Of a stretch of 64,000 nucleotides of DNA, positions 44,897-54,368 are shown in pieces (position 1 is the stretch's first letter; every line of letters begins with the position of its first letter). The DNA lies in the NCBI GenBank assembly GCA_028819345.1, contig JAPPLW010000099.1, forward strand, positions 72,503 to 136,502, given 5' to 3'. A model generated the notes under the pieces. The model was not told the DNA's origin, made no database searches, and saw nothing but the letters and a program-made list of their open reading frames with translations. The translations under genes were made by a program, and so were the position numbers. The stretch comes from a bacterium (GTDB lineage Bacteria > Actinomycetota > Acidimicrobiia > Spongiisociales > ZC4RG35).

Positions 44897-45004
44897 AGCT
44901 TCCCTTTCTTTCGTTTCGGCTACCAGACTTGTCCAGCCGACCTATTGGACGGCGCGGGCGGGGTGTGGGTTACCATTCCACCGCATTAGGGTACGGAACT
45001 CCTC

Positions 45005-45739
45005 TCAGAGCGCCAAGCCCCCGTCCACCTGCCAGACCTGGCCGGTCACGTACGAGGCGGCTTCAGACCCCAGGAAACCCACCACATTAGCCACCTCGGC
45101 AGGGTCTCCCACCCTGCCCAGAGCCGCTCCGGAGGCGGTGGCCTCCGCCGCCTTGGCCCCCAGTGGGGCGGTCAGGTCGGTGGCTATGAATCCCGGCGCC
45201 ACCACATTGACCGTGATGCCTCGGGACCCGACCTCACGCGCCACCGATTTGGCGAATCCGATCAACCCCGCCTTCGAGGCGGCGTAGTTGGCCTGACCGG
45301 GGTTGCCGCTCACCCCCGCCACGGAACTGATGCAAATCACCCTCCCCCACCGGGCGCGGAGCATGCTCCTAAGAGCCGCCTTCGTGCACAGAAAGGCTGA
45401 CCGGAGATTGACCGCCAGAACCTCATCGAACTGCTCGGGGCTCATGCGCGCCAACAGCCCATCCCTGGTGATCCCGGCGTTGTTGACCAGGATCTCCACC
45501 GGGCCCAGGGTCTGCTTGGCCTCCTCGAACATCCGGTTCACCTGGTCGGCGTCCGACACGTCGGCCCCGATGGCCACGGCTTCTCCCCCGGCCCCCCGGA
45601 TGGCCTGCACCACCTCGGCGGCGGCATCGGATCGTCGGGCAAAGTTGACCGCCACCCGACAGCCTCGTCCGGCCATCTCCATGCAGACCGCCCGGCCGAT
45701 CCCCCGTGATCCTCCGGTGACCAGGGCGACCCGGCTCAT
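45005..45739 (-). CDS. fabG: 3-oxoacyl-ACP reductase
   Basis: This is an NADPH-dependent short-chain reductase of fatty acid synthesis, 244 aa. It has the coenzyme motif TGGSRGIGRAV, the NAG strand LVNNAGITRDGL, and the catalytic Ser-Tyr-Lys in ISSVAGVSGNPGQANYAASKAG. The C-terminal YVTGQVWQVDGGLAL is standard. ATG 45739 overlaps the fabH stop as ATGA. Confidence 0.93.
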   Translation of the reverse strand: MSRVALVTGGSRGIGRAVCMEMAGRGCRVAVNFARRSDAAAEVVQAIRGAGGEAVAIGADVSDADQVNRMFEEAKQTLGPVEILVNNAGITRDGLLARMSPEQFDEVLAVNLRSAFLCTKAALRSMLRARWGRVICISSVAGVSGNPGQANYAASKAGLIGFAKSVAREVGSRGITVNVVAPGFIATDLTAPLGAKAAEATASGAALGRVGDPAEVANVVGFLGSEAASYVTGQVWQVDGGLAL

Positions 45740-46833
45740 CTCAGTTTCTCCGGATACCCGTACACCCGGAAATTGGCCTCCAGCAATTCCATGAGGCTGC
45801 GGTCGGTCGGAGCAAGGGAGGCTTCGCTCCGCCCCAGGGGTTCGGTCCGCTCTCCCCAGCGGAGCACGGCCGCCCCGGCGGTCAGCCCACCCCCGAACGC
45901 GGCGAACACCACGTTGGCGCCGGCTGAGATGTACCCCTGCTCCAGGGCTTCGACCAACGCCACCGGAATGGTGGCCGCCGAGGTGTTCCCGTAGGCGTGG
46001 ATATTGGTGTAGACCTTCTCGGAAGGAAGCTTCAACCGTTTGGCGGTAGCATCGATGATCCTCATGTTGGCCTGATGGGGAATGAGCAGATCCACTTCCT
46101 CCAGTCCCAGGCCGGCCTCGGCGACCGCCCTCACCGACAGGTCTCCCATCGCCACCACCGCCCGGCGGAACACCTCTCGCCCGTTCATGGTGATCCCGCC
46201 GTGGGGAGGCTCCAGGGAACGGGCCGGCATCCCGCTGAGCCCGTCGTTGGGCACCTCCAGGTAGCCCAGGGCGGAAGAGTCCATCTGCACGAACCCCGAG
46301 AGGAGACCGTGGTCTTCCTCGGTCGGCTCCACCACCACCGCACCGGCGGCGTCGCCGAACAGGACCGCGGTCGATCGGTCGGTGAAATCGAGCAGGGCGC
46401 TGAGTCGTTCGGTCGCGGCGACCAGCACCCTCGAATGCATGCCTGACTCGATCATCTTGGCGGCGTTTATCAACGAGTAGACAAAGCCCGAGCAGTTGGC
46501 GTTGAGGTCGAAGGCCGCAGTGGGGACCGGCGCGCCCAGCAAACGGTGCACATGAGCCGCTGTGGCGGGGATAACGGAGTCGGACGTGCAGGAGGCGACA
46601 ATGATCAGATCGATCTCACCTATGTCCCGGCCGGCGGCCGCCAGGGCATGTTCGGACGCCACCGCCGCCATCTCGGACGGCTCCACATGACTGATCCGCC
46701 TCTCCTTGATCCCGGAGCGAACCGTGATCCACTCATCGGAGGTGTCGATCATCCGTTCCAGGTCGGCGTTGCTCAGCACGGTTGGGGGAACGCACTTTCC
46801 CCATCCGGTAATTGCAGCCCGGGTCATGGTCAC
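45736..46833 (-). CDS. fabH: 3-oxoacyl-ACP synthase III
   Basis: This enzyme starts fatty acid chains by condensing acyl-CoA with malonyl-ACP. The catalytic Cys is in LNANCSGFVYSL, the His in IPHQANMRI and the Asn in YGNTSAATIP. It is 365 aa, about 35 longer than E. coli FabH, with an extra C-terminal tail (ASLAPTDRSLMELLEANFRVYG). GTG 46833 overlaps the fabD stop as GTGA; ATG 46827 two codons later is an alternative. Confidence 0.92.
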   Translation of the reverse strand: MTMTRAAITGWGKCVPPTVLSNADLERMIDTSDEWITVRSGIKERRISHVEPSEMAAVASEHALAAAGRDIGEIDLIIVASCTSDSVIPATAAHVHRLLGAPVPTAAFDLNANCSGFVYSLINAAKMIESGMHSRVLVAATERLSALLDFTDRSTAVLFGDAAGAVVVEPTEEDHGLLSGFVQMDSSALGYLEVPNDGLSGMPARSLEPPHGGITMNGREVFRRAVVAMGDLSVRAVAEAGLGLEEVDLLIPHQANMRIIDATAKRLKLPSEKVYTNIHAYGNTSAATIPVALVEALEQGYISAGANVVFAAFGGGLTAGAAVLRWGERTEPLGRSEASLAPTDRSLMELLEANFRVYGYPEKLR

Positions 46834-47780
46834 TCTCCTCGCGAAAACTCCATGCTAGATATGGATTCCGCCACCCTAGCCGCTCCGGCCACATCATTAA
46901 CGGTCAGCACCTTCGCCGAGCGAACCGTACGCCTGGCCAGACCGGCGGTCACCTTGCCCGGGCCGACGTGCACGAAAACCTCGACTCCCTGCCGCGCCAT
47001 GGCTGAGAGGCTCGCTGAGAACCTGACCGGAGAGGAGACCTGGGCGACCAGGGTCTCGGCGATGCGAGCGCCGTCCATCGGTTCGCCGCTGACATTGGCG
47101 TAGACCGGGAAGCGGGCCGGACGCGACCTGAGCCCGACCAGAGCCTCTTCCACGCCGCGGGCGGCCGGCGCCATGAAACCCGAGTGAAAGGCTCCCGCCA
47201 CCGGCAGCCGGACCATCCTGCGAATTCCAAGGCTCCGACCCCGAGCCTCGAGCCAATCGAGATCAGAGGCTCCTCCGGCCATCACCACCTGACCCGGCGC
47301 GTTCAGATTGGCCACCACCAACCGCCCTCCCTCCAGTCGGCGGACCTCGGCCACCTCCTCCGCAGCAGTGTCATCCACGCCCATCAGCGCCATCATTCCC
47401 GAGTCCTCGGCGTCGGCGGCCTCGGCCATTGCCCGGCCTCTCGCCGACACCACCGACAACGCCTCTTCGAACCCGAACACCCCCGCAGCGGCCAGAGCGG
47501 TGTACTCGCCCAGGGAATGGCCGGCGGCGGCGATGGGGAGACAGGGAAGCCGGTCCGATAGTTCGACCCAAAGGGCATAGGAGAGACAGAAGAGGGCGGG
47601 CTGGGCCCGCTCCGTGCGGACCAGCAGCTCTTCGGGTCCCGTCAGGCAGAGTTCGCGAAGGGACCAACCCAACAATTCGTCCACACGGTCACCCAGAAGG
47701 TCGGGCCGAGCCTCGAACAGATCGGCGCCCATTCCCACGAACTGGCTGCCTTGGCCGGGAAAGAGGACTGCGTAACTCAC
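46830..47780 (-). CDS. fabD: Malonyl-CoA:ACP transacylase
   Basis: This enzyme loads malonyl groups onto ACP. It has the entry motif LFPGQGSQFVGMG, the nucleophile Ser in AAGHSLGEYTAL, an active-site His in VAGAFHSGFM, and the C-terminal FVHVGPGKVTAGLARR. It is 316 aa and starts at GTG 47780. It could in principle also serve the polyketide synthase, whose own acyltransferase domain is truncated. Confidence 0.93.
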   Translation of the reverse strand: MSYAVLFPGQGSQFVGMGADLFEARPDLLGDRVDELLGWSLRELCLTGPEELLVRTERAQPALFCLSYALWVELSDRLPCLPIAAAGHSLGEYTALAAAGVFGFEEALSVVSARGRAMAEAADAEDSGMMALMGVDDTAAEEVAEVRRLEGGRLVVANLNAPGQVVMAGGASDLDWLEARGRSLGIRRMVRLPVAGAFHSGFMAPAARGVEEALVGLRSRPARFPVYANVSGEPMDGARIAETLVAQVSSPVRFSASLSAMARQGVEVFVHVGPGKVTAGLARRTVRSAKVLTVNDVAGAARVAESISSMEFSRGE

Positions 47781-47824
47781 TAGTGCTGAGGTATGACCCC
47801 GATAGGAAAGCTGCGGTTACCCGG

Positions 47825-48859
47825 TCATTCCGGGGTGAAAGCCGCCAGCAACCGCTCCACGTCGGCGTCGTCCACATCGCGATGGGTCACCAGACGCACT
47901 GTCCCGGCCAAGGGATCCCTGACGACCACCCCTGACTCCTTCAGTCGGGCGCGGACCGGCGCCCATCCTCCCCGCAGTCTTCCCACCTCCACCCGAACCA
48001 TGTTCGTTTCGGTTATCTCGGGATCCACCGCTCCCGGATGACGGTCGGCCAGGCCGCGCGCCATCCGCGACGCCAGTTCATGGTCGGCAGAGAGACGGGA
48101 CCAGTCACGGAGGGCGATACGCGCCGGGGCCGCAATGATCCCAGCCTGTCTCATGGCCCCTCCCAGCCTCTTCCGGAGGTAACGCGCCTCGGCCACCAGG
48201 TCGGCCGAACCGCACAGGATGGACCCCACCGGCGCTCCCAGGCCCTTGGAGAAGCAGAACTGCACCGTATCCACCCCTTCGGCGAACCGGGCCGGGGGAA
48301 GTCCGGAGGCCACCGCCGCGTTGAACACCCGCGCCCCGTCGAGGTGGATGGACAGGCCGTGTCGCCGGGCCGCACGATTGCCCTCCGCCATCACCTCGGC
48401 GGGGATCACCCTTCCGCCCGACATGTTGTGAGTGTTCTCCCATACCATCAGCCCGATACGTGGGTAAAGACTGCCCGCCAACTGCATTGACCGGTCGATG
48501 TCAGCGGGGGTGATCCGTCCGGCGTCCACATCCATCGTGCGAAAGGCCACACCCGACAAGGCGGCGCCCGCACCCGCTTCAACATTGCGCAGGTGCGTCC
48601 CCGCGTCGCAGAGCACGTCCTCTCCCCGCCGGGTCTGGAGCATTATGCCCAGTTGGTTCCCCATCGTCCCCGTGGGAGTGAGCACCGCCGCCTCCTGGCC
48701 GACGATGGAAGCCGCCTCTTCCTCCAAAGCGTTGACCGTGGGATCGTCGCGGTAGACGTCATCGCCCACCATCGCCTCCGCCATGGCCCGCCGCATCTCC
48801 GGGGTGGGTCTGGTAACGGTGTCGGAGCGAAAGTCGGCGGTTCCGTCGGGAAAAGGCAC
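47825..48859 (-). CDS. ltaE: Low-specificity threonine aldolase
   Basis: This PLP enzyme cleaves threonine/allo-threonine to glycine and acetaldehyde. It begins DFRSDTVTRPTPEMRRAM, has PTGTMGNQ for phosphate binding, HLDGARVFNAAVASG for the PLP ring contact, and the Schiff-base Lys in FCFSKGLGAPVGS. It is 344 aa and fold type I. GTG 48859 follows the alaC stop by three bases. Clustering with alaC suggests a shared amino-acid role. Confidence 0.9.
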   Translation of the reverse strand: MPFPDGTADFRSDTVTRPTPEMRRAMAEAMVGDDVYRDDPTVNALEEEAASIVGQEAAVLTPTGTMGNQLGIMLQTRRGEDVLCDAGTHLRNVEAGAGAALSGVAFRTMDVDAGRITPADIDRSMQLAGSLYPRIGLMVWENTHNMSGGRVIPAEVMAEGNRAARRHGLSIHLDGARVFNAAVASGLPPARFAEGVDTVQFCFSKGLGAPVGSILCGSADLVAEARYLRKRLGGAMRQAGIIAAPARIALRDWSRLSADHELASRMARGLADRHPGAVDPEITETNMVRVEVGRLRGGWAPVRARLKESGVVVRDPLAGTVRLVTHRDVDDADVERLLAAFTPE

Positions 48860-48862
48860 AGA

Positions 48863-50035
48863 TCAGAGAAGCTCGAGCGTCCGGCGCAAACTGGTGACCG
48901 CCTGGCCGATCCTCTGGCGGTTCTCGACCAAGGCGAAACGGATGTGCCGGTCGCCGCTGGGGCCGAATCCGATTCCGGGACTGACCGCCACCTTTGCCTC
49001 CCGCAGGAGGTGCAGGGCAAACTCCACCGACCCCATGTCCACGTAGGGCTCCGGGATGGGCGCCCAAACGAACATCGTGCCCTGGGGCTTCAGCACCTTC
49101 CAGCCGGAGTTGTTCAGGCCATCCACCAGGGCATCGCGCCGATCCCCGTAGATCGCTCTTACCCCATCGACATAGTCATCCCCGGAATTGAGGGCGACGA
49201 TGGTTGCGATCTGGATGGGCTGGAAGGTCCCGTAGTCGAGATAGGACTTGAGCTTGGTCAGGGCCGCCACCGCAGCAGCGTTGCCCAGTACGAATCCCAT
49301 CCGCCAACCCGCCATGGAATGGCCCTTGGTCATGCTGTACAACTCCACCCCCACCTCCGCGGCGCCCTCCACCTGCAGGAGCGAGGGCGGCCGATAGCCG
49401 TCATAGTGCATGTCGGCGTACGCGAAGTCATGGACGATGAACGCGCCGTGCTGATGGGCGAACGCCACCAAACGCTCGAAGAAGGACAGTTCGATGCAGG
49501 TCGTGGTGGGATTGTGCGGGAAGGAGACGATGATCACCCTCGGCTTCGGCCAGGACGAGCGATAGAGCACCTCCAGCCTTTCGAAGTACTCCGACTCCGA
49601 GACCACCGGAAGGCGGGCAATGTCGGAGCCGGCCAGAATCGGCGCGTAGATGTGGATGGGATAGGAGGGTTCCGGCACCACCGTGGTGTCCCCCGAGTCG
49701 ACCAGGGTCCACAGCAGGTGGGACAGTCCTTCCTTGGCGCCGATCGTGGCGACCACCTGCGTCTCCGGGTCGATTGAGACTCCGAAGCGTCGTTGGTACC
49801 GATCAGCGATGGCCTGGCGGAGGTTCGGCAGCCCGCGCGACGAGGAGTAGCGGTGGTTCTTACCCTTGTTGGCCGCCTCGGTCAACTTGTCCACCACGAA
49901 TGGAGGCGATGGCAGGTCAGGGTTGCCGAAGCCAAGGTCCACAACGTCCTCTCCGGCGCGGCGGGCAGCCACCTTCGCCTGGTCCACCTGAGCGAAAACG
50001 TAAGGCGGAAGACTGTGGATGCGCCTGAACTCCAT
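48863..50035 (-). CDS. alaC: Alanine/glutamate-pyruvate aminotransferase (AlaC-like)
   Basis: This class I aminotransferase, 390 aa, closely follows AlaC: RIHSLPPYVFAQVDQAKVAA, DLGFGNPDLPSPP, IGAKEGLSHLLWTLVDSGD, VPEPSYPIHIYAP, FPHNPTTT, and the PLP Lys in SMTKGHSMAGWRMG, with the C-terminal Arg in DRHIRFALVEN. It makes alanine from pyruvate and glutamate and can have valine-pyruvate side activity, which fits its presence in a unit with ilvD. The ATG is at 50035. Confidence 0.87.
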   Translation of the reverse strand: MEFRRIHSLPPYVFAQVDQAKVAARRAGEDVVDLGFGNPDLPSPPFVVDKLTEAANKGKNHRYSSSRGLPNLRQAIADRYQRRFGVSIDPETQVVATIGAKEGLSHLLWTLVDSGDTTVVPEPSYPIHIYAPILAGSDIARLPVVSESEYFERLEVLYRSSWPKPRVIIVSFPHNPTTTCIELSFFERLVAFAHQHGAFIVHDFAYADMHYDGYRPPSLLQVEGAAEVGVELYSMTKGHSMAGWRMGFVLGNAAAVAALTKLKSYLDYGTFQPIQIATIVALNSGDDYVDGVRAIYGDRRDALVDGLNNSGWKVLKPQGTMFVWAPIPEPYVDMGSVEFALHLLREAKVAVSPGIGFGPSGDRHIRFALVENRQRIGQAVTSLRRTLELL

Positions 50036-50047
50036 ACTCGCAGGCTA

Positions 50048-50809
50048 CTAGCGGTCGGCGCCGTTTTGCAGCGCAGAATGGCAAAATAAGGCAGGCGCCC
50101 ACCGCCGGAAGGTGGCGACTCGCGGAGGAGTGAGCGCCACAACCAGCGACTGTGCGCCAGCCTCCACCCTCCTTGACAGGGTTCTCCGAAGGGTGTCCAC
50201 TGAACAGGCAGTGTCCAGGAGACCTCCCCAACTGATCGATACCGAGGGGTTCAGCTTCTTCATCTGCTCCACGGCAACCTCGAAAGCCGCAGGCTCGCCG
50301 CCCCAGGCGTTCCAACCATCCGCCTGTTCGGCCGCCACCTCCCGCACCTCCCGGCTCCATCCTCCCACCCATATCTCGACGCCCGGGGTCCGAGCCCGTA
50401 CCGCGGCGATGGTTTTCCTCAGAAGCCGTATGCGTTCGGGAAACGGTGGTTGGGCGATCCCCAGCCGGTTGCTTTCGGCGCGTGACCTGGAGTCGCCCAC
50501 CCCCAAGCCGATCAGGGGAGGCGCACGGCAGATCGCGGCAAGAGTTCCTGCCACGCTGGCCGTGTAGGAGGGAGAGCGGAGTGTCGTCTGCAGCACCAGC
50601 GAACCGACGCGGCGCTCGGCCGCCGCCGCCGCCATACCCAGCGCGGTGGTAGCTTCCAGCACCGGAGAGGACGGACGGCGCCAGCCGGCCAGATGGTCTG
50701 TGGCCAGCACTCCGGCCAGGCCCACCGACTCCGACTCTCTCACCATCCCGGTGAGTTCCCGGGGGGACGACTGGAAGAGAGGCAGCACCGTCCAGACGGG
50801 AAGGTTCAT
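50048..50809 (-). CDS. LLM-class flavin-dependent oxidoreductase, short form
   Basis: This is a 253-aa luciferase-fold protein. It has VWTVLPLFQSSPRELTGMV at the start, VLATDHLAGW, the SLVLQTTLRSPSY strand and LIGLGVGDS. It is shorter than typical LLM enzymes (about 300 aa), with the C-terminal part reduced. It is the third LLM member in this window, and is not closely similar to the other two. It lies 12 bases before alaC and 10 bases after the DUF1232 gene. Substrate and cofactor (F420 or FMN) are unknown. Confidence 0.75.
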   Translation of the reverse strand: MNLPVWTVLPLFQSSPRELTGMVRESESVGLAGVLATDHLAGWRRPSSPVLEATTALGMAAAAAERRVGSLVLQTTLRSPSYTASVAGTLAAICRAPPLIGLGVGDSRSRAESNRLGIAQPPFPERIRLLRKTIAAVRARTPGVEIWVGGWSREVREVAAEQADGWNAWGGEPAAFEVAVEQMKKLNPSVSISWGGLLDTACSVDTLRRTLSRRVEAGAQSLVVALTPPRVATFRRWAPALFCHSALQNGADR

Positions 50810-50819
50810 TGCCCCGTAG

Positions 50820-51227
50820 TCACTCTCCCACCAGCCACCGGATCATCCACCGGACCCTCCTCGGCATGAATTCGATCAGAAGCCCCACCCCCAGGAGTAT
50901 CCGTCCCAGCGCTTCCGGTTCTCCGTCCCAGTGCTCGGCCACCACCTCATCGGGCGCTGCCTCGATGAGCACCGCCAAGGCCACGACCACCGCCAACAGG
51001 TCATCAACCAGCCCAACCACCGGGATCACATCCGGGATCAGGTCCAGGGGGATCACCGCGTAAACGGCCAGACCGGCCGCCAGGCGTTTGGCGCGCACCG
51101 GAACCCTTGGGTCCCGGGAGAGCCGGGCCACCAACTTGGCAAACTGTGGCAGACCGGAAACCAGTCCTGTCACGGTCGTCGCCAACAGGCGTCGACCATC
51201 TGCGAACCCTTTGTCTTTCCCGCTCAT
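50820..51227 (-). CDS. DUF1232 (YkvA-type) membrane protein
   Basis: This is a 135-aa protein with the DUF1232 hallmark AVYAVIPLDLIPDVIPVVGLVDDLLAVVV split across two hydrophobic helices (residues about 60-90), then an acidic stretch and a hydrophobic/basic C-terminus (MPRRVRWMIRWLVGE). The function of the family is not established. ATG 51227 overlaps the phosphoesterase stop as ATGA, so longer starts are rejected. Confidence 0.82.
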   Translation of the reverse strand: MSGKDKGFADGRRLLATTVTGLVSGLPQFAKLVARLSRDPRVPVRAKRLAAGLAVYAVIPLDLIPDVIPVVGLVDDLLAVVVALAVLIEAAPDEVVAEHWDGEPEALGRILLGVGLLIEFMPRRVRWMIRWLVGE

Positions 51228-52054
51228 CCGATCTCCGCTCGTAGTCCGTCGGCCACTCCATCCGCCGAGAGCCTCACCGGCCGGCGCGTGGCTCGAAAAT
51301 ACCCGACATTGCGACACAGGGTGGATCCCACCCGCCATTGATGGGCCTGTGGCTGGTGGACATCTCCGAAGAAGTGGTAGCGAGGACGCACCTCGAGCAG
51401 GTAGTCGAGAATCGGGCGGGACGCCCTCTCGAACCTTCCGGTCACCACATCGAAGTGCAGGGCCGGCACCGCAGGGGCGAGATGGGTGCAGAGGATGTCC
51501 ACCTCTCCCAGTCCGGCCAGCTTGTCCGCCATCTCCTGGTCCGAGACCTCCCCGGAAGCATTCATGGGAGTGGTCAAACCTCCACCGGCAAAGCCCACCC
51601 GGTGGCCTTCGATCACCACCACCTCTCCATCCACGAACCTGGATCCCTCCGGAAGGCTCTGGCGTAACAGTTCAGGGCGGTCGACGTTCCCGTAGGTCAC
51701 GTACGACTCGGATGCCTCCAGAGCCTCCCGCATCAGGCGGTATTGCTTCTCCACTTCCACGCTCAACGCCGCGCGGAACCACTCGTAGCGGTCACCGACT
51801 CTCTCCGCCCACAGCGACCGCATCTCCTCGAACCGCGAACCTCCCCGGGAGGCGGCGATTCTGCGGGCGAAGTCGATGCCGAGGACTTCGGCGAAGATGC
51901 CTTCCCCGGTCCGGTAATCCACCAGGTTGATCAGGTCCCCCAGGACGAGAAGGGGCTCCCCCCTGGAAGCCACCTCCGCCAGGGCGGAAAAGCGGCCATG
52001 GATGTCCGACACCAGCAACACGACAAATCTAAAAGTGGTTGGTAACCGCTCCAT
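51224..52054 (-). CDS. Calcineurin-like metallophosphoesterase
   Basis: It has a two-metal phosphoesterase fold: SDIHG near residue 17, [20 protein letters not shown] as the variant of GNHE, CTHLAP and FFGDVHQPQ as the last metal histidines. About 276 aa from ATG 52054. That start overlaps ilvD by 26 bases; a GTG at 52021 (VLLVSDIHG) would remove the overlap and is possible. An insertion of about 50 residues between the second and third motifs is rich in Arg, Glu and Tyr. Substrate unknown. Confidence 0.78.
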   Translation of the reverse strand: MERLPTTFRFVVLLVSDIHGRFSALAEVASRGEPLLVLGDLINLVDYRTGEGIFAEVLGIDFARRIAASRGGSRFEEMRSLWAERVGDRYEWFRAALSVEVEKQYRLMREALEASESYVTYGNVDRPELLRQSLPEGSRFVDGEVVVIEGHRVGFAGGGLTTPMNASGEVSDQEMADKLAGLGEVDILCTHLAPAVPALHFDVVTGRFERASRPILDYLLEVRPRYHFFGDVHQPQAHQWRVGSTLCRNVGYFRATRRPVRLSADGVADGLRAEIG

Positions 52055-53702
52055 TCTCCGCGCCGCCCACCAGGTTGGCGTACTTGGCAAGGGCGCCCGA
52101 GGGATAACGGACCGGGGCCGGCTTCCACCCTGCCCTCCTCTCTTCCAGCACGTCATCGGCCACCAGAAGGTCCAGACGGCGGGCGGCCACATCAACTCTG
52201 ATGCGGTCTCCCTCCTCCACCAGGCCGATCGGCCCTCCCACCTCGGACTCGGGGGCGACGTGGCCGATGCACAGGCCGGTGGTGCCGCCCGAGAAACGCC
52301 CGTCCGTTATCAGCAGGACCTCCGACCCCAATCCCGCTCCCTTGATCGCCGCGGTGATGGCGAGCATCTCCCGCATACCAGGGCCGCCGCGCGGACCCTC
52401 GGTCCGGATCACCAGTACTTCCCCGGGTTGGATGTTTCCCGAAAAGAGCGCCGCCAAGGCTCCCTGTTCCCCGTCGAAGACCCGGGCTGGACCCTCGAAC
52501 ACCTCGAGGGCCACCCCGGCCACCTTGACCACGGCTCCCTTCGGCGCCAGGGAACCTCGCAGGATGGCGATGCCGCCCTCCGCTGCGATGGGATCGGAGG
52601 CGGCACGCAGCACGTCCTGTTCAGTCGGGACCTTCACATCCCTGAGGTTTTCCGCCATGGTCTTTCCGGTGGCCGTCAGGCAGTCGCCGTGCAGCAACCC
52701 CTCTTCGGAGAGGACCTTCAACACCACGGGAACTCCTCCGAGATGGTCAACGTCCACCATGTGATACCTGCCGAACGGCTTCAGGTCCCCGATGTGGGGA
52801 GTCCGGCGGCTGATACGGTCGAAGTCCTCCAGCTCCAGTTCCACTCCCGCCTCATGCGCCAGAGCCATCAGATGGAGCACCGCGTTGGTGGAACCGCCCA
52901 GCGCCATCACGGTGGTGATGGCGTTCTCGAATGCCGGCCGGGTCATGATCTGGCGGGGCCGTATTCCCTCCCTGAGGAGATTCATCACCGCCTCGCCGCT
53001 CTGGCGCGCATAGACGCCCAGGCGGGTGTCGACCGCGGGAACCGACGCCGACCCGGGGAGGGACATCCCGATCGCTTCTCCCACCGAGGCCATGGTGTTG
53101 GCTGTGAACATCCCCGCGCAAGAACCGGCGCCCGGACAGGCGTTGCGTTCGATTTCATCAAGATCCTCGGCGCTGATCCGCCCCTGGGACTCGGCCCCGA
53201 TCCCCTCGAAGACATCCACGATGGAGATGTCCCGGCCCCGGTAGCGGCCGGGCAGGCTCGATCCACCATACAGGAACACCGCGGGCAGGTTTGAGCGGGC
53301 CGCCGCCATAAGCATGCCCGGCAGGGACTTGTCGCACCCGGCGATGGTCACCAGGGCGTCGAATCGCTCGGCGTGCACCATCAATTCCACCGAGTCGGCG
53401 ATCACTTCCCGGGAGACGAGGGAGGCTCGCATCCCCTCGTGGCCCATCGAGATGCCGTCCGAGACCGCAATGGTGGCGAATGAGAGCCCCACGCCGCCTC
53501 CGACGCGTACCCCCTCCTTGGCCCGCTCAGCGAGGACCGGGCCGGTGATGTTGCAGGGCGTGACCTCGTTCCCCGCCGAAACCACGCCTACCTGCGGCTT
53601 GGTGAAGTCTTCATCGGAGAGGCCCACCGCCCGCAGCATTGCGCGCGCTCCGGCGCGGGCGGGACCCTCCGTTACGTCTTGAGAATGAATCTTGAGCGAC
53701 AT
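52029..53702 (-). CDS. ilvD: Dihydroxy-acid dehydratase
   Basis: IlvD dehydrates dihydroxy-isovalerate and dihydroxy-methylvalerate, the third step of valine/isoleucine synthesis. It has an Fe-S cluster bound by cysteines in [16 protein letters not shown] and [16 protein letters not shown], plus [11 protein letters not shown] and the C-terminal [11 protein letters not shown]. The ATG at 53702 (MSLKIHSQ) is chosen; an ATG eight codons earlier is possible. It is on the opposite strand from ilvBNC, 4 kb away. Confidence 0.93.
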   Translation of the reverse strand: MSLKIHSQDVTEGPARAGARAMLRAVGLSDEDFTKPQVGVVSAGNEVTPCNITGPVLAERAKEGVRVGGGVGLSFATIAVSDGISMGHEGMRASLVSREVIADSVELMVHAERFDALVTIAGCDKSLPGMLMAAARSNLPAVFLYGGSSLPGRYRGRDISIVDVFEGIGAESQGRISAEDLDEIERNACPGAGSCAGMFTANTMASVGEAIGMSLPGSASVPAVDTRLGVYARQSGEAVMNLLREGIRPRQIMTRPAFENAITTVMALGGSTNAVLHLMALAHEAGVELELEDFDRISRRTPHIGDLKPFGRYHMVDVDHLGGVPVVLKVLSEEGLLHGDCLTATGKTMAENLRDVKVPTEQDVLRAASDPIAAEGGIAILRGSLAPKGAVVKVAGVALEVFEGPARVFDGEQGALAALFSGNIQPGEVLVIRTEGPRGGPGMREMLAITAAIKGAGLGSEVLLITDGRFSGGTTGLCIGHVAPESEVGGPIGLVEEGDRIRVDVAARRLDLLVADDVLEERRAGWKPAPVRYPSGALAKYANLVGGAENGAVTNHF

Positions 53703-53762
53703 ATCCCGATGATAAGCCGCGTCCATCGGACAAGGATTCTCCCTCGGGGATCGGAGAGACCC

Positions 53763-54368
53763 CTACTCCAAAACCGAATACCCGGTCCAAGTTGCCGACC
53801 ACCGGGCAAGGGTGGAGAGCAATGTGTCGTAGTGGTCGGTCAAGACCAGGACTCCAATCGCCGCCAGCACCGCCTTGGCCCCTATTGCCACCCACCGGCC
53901 GTCCATCCACTTGCGGACAACCGGAAGGTACATAACCACTGCCAGGATGGCTACCAGCGGGATCATCACTCCTATCAGATACACCCCCAACAACCAGAGC
54001 GCCGCGCCCGGCTCATCCCGCGCCCGGGTCAGTACCGCTCCCAGTTCCTCTCCCACGCATGGAAACCACGTGCTGCCGGCGAACGCTCCGATGAGGGCGG
54101 CGGCGCCCAGGCCGGCCACGCGGTGGTTCACCATCAGCGCAAGCGCCACTCCCCCGATGACCAGCAGCGCCGTCGCCACCCGACCGGCCAGGAGGTTGGA
54201 GATGCCGGCCGCCCTGATCCAGGCCGAGAGGATGGTGAACCCGGCAAACACGCCCAGCATCCCCATGCGGTCCTTTCTTCTCAGCACCACCAATGCCAGG
54301 CCAACCAGCAGGACGGAGTAGGAGCAGGCCAGAACGCTCGAGCGGATCCCCTCCGCGAAGAGGCTCAC
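53763..54368 (-). CDS. ccdA: CcdA/DsbD-type thiol-disulfide membrane transporter
   Basis: This is a six-helix membrane protein of about 201 aa. Redox cysteines lie in the first helix (LACSYSVLLV) and the fourth (STWFPCVGEELGAVL), at the places used by CcdA to carry electrons across the membrane. GTG 54368 overlaps the stop of the upstream thioredoxin gene as GTGA, so longer starts are rejected. It would pass electrons from cytoplasmic thioredoxin to the TlpA-like partner. Together they resemble actinobacterial DipZ split into two genes. Confidence 0.8.
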   Translation of the reverse strand: MSLFAEGIRSSVLACSYSVLLVGLALVVLRRKDRMGMLGVFAGFTILSAWIRAAGISNLLAGRVATALLVIGGVALALMVNHRVAGLGAAALIGAFAGSTWFPCVGEELGAVLTRARDEPGAALWLLGVYLIGVMIPLVAILAVVMYLPVVRKWMDGRWVAIGAKAVLAAIGVLVLTDHYDTLLSTLARWSATWTGYSVLE

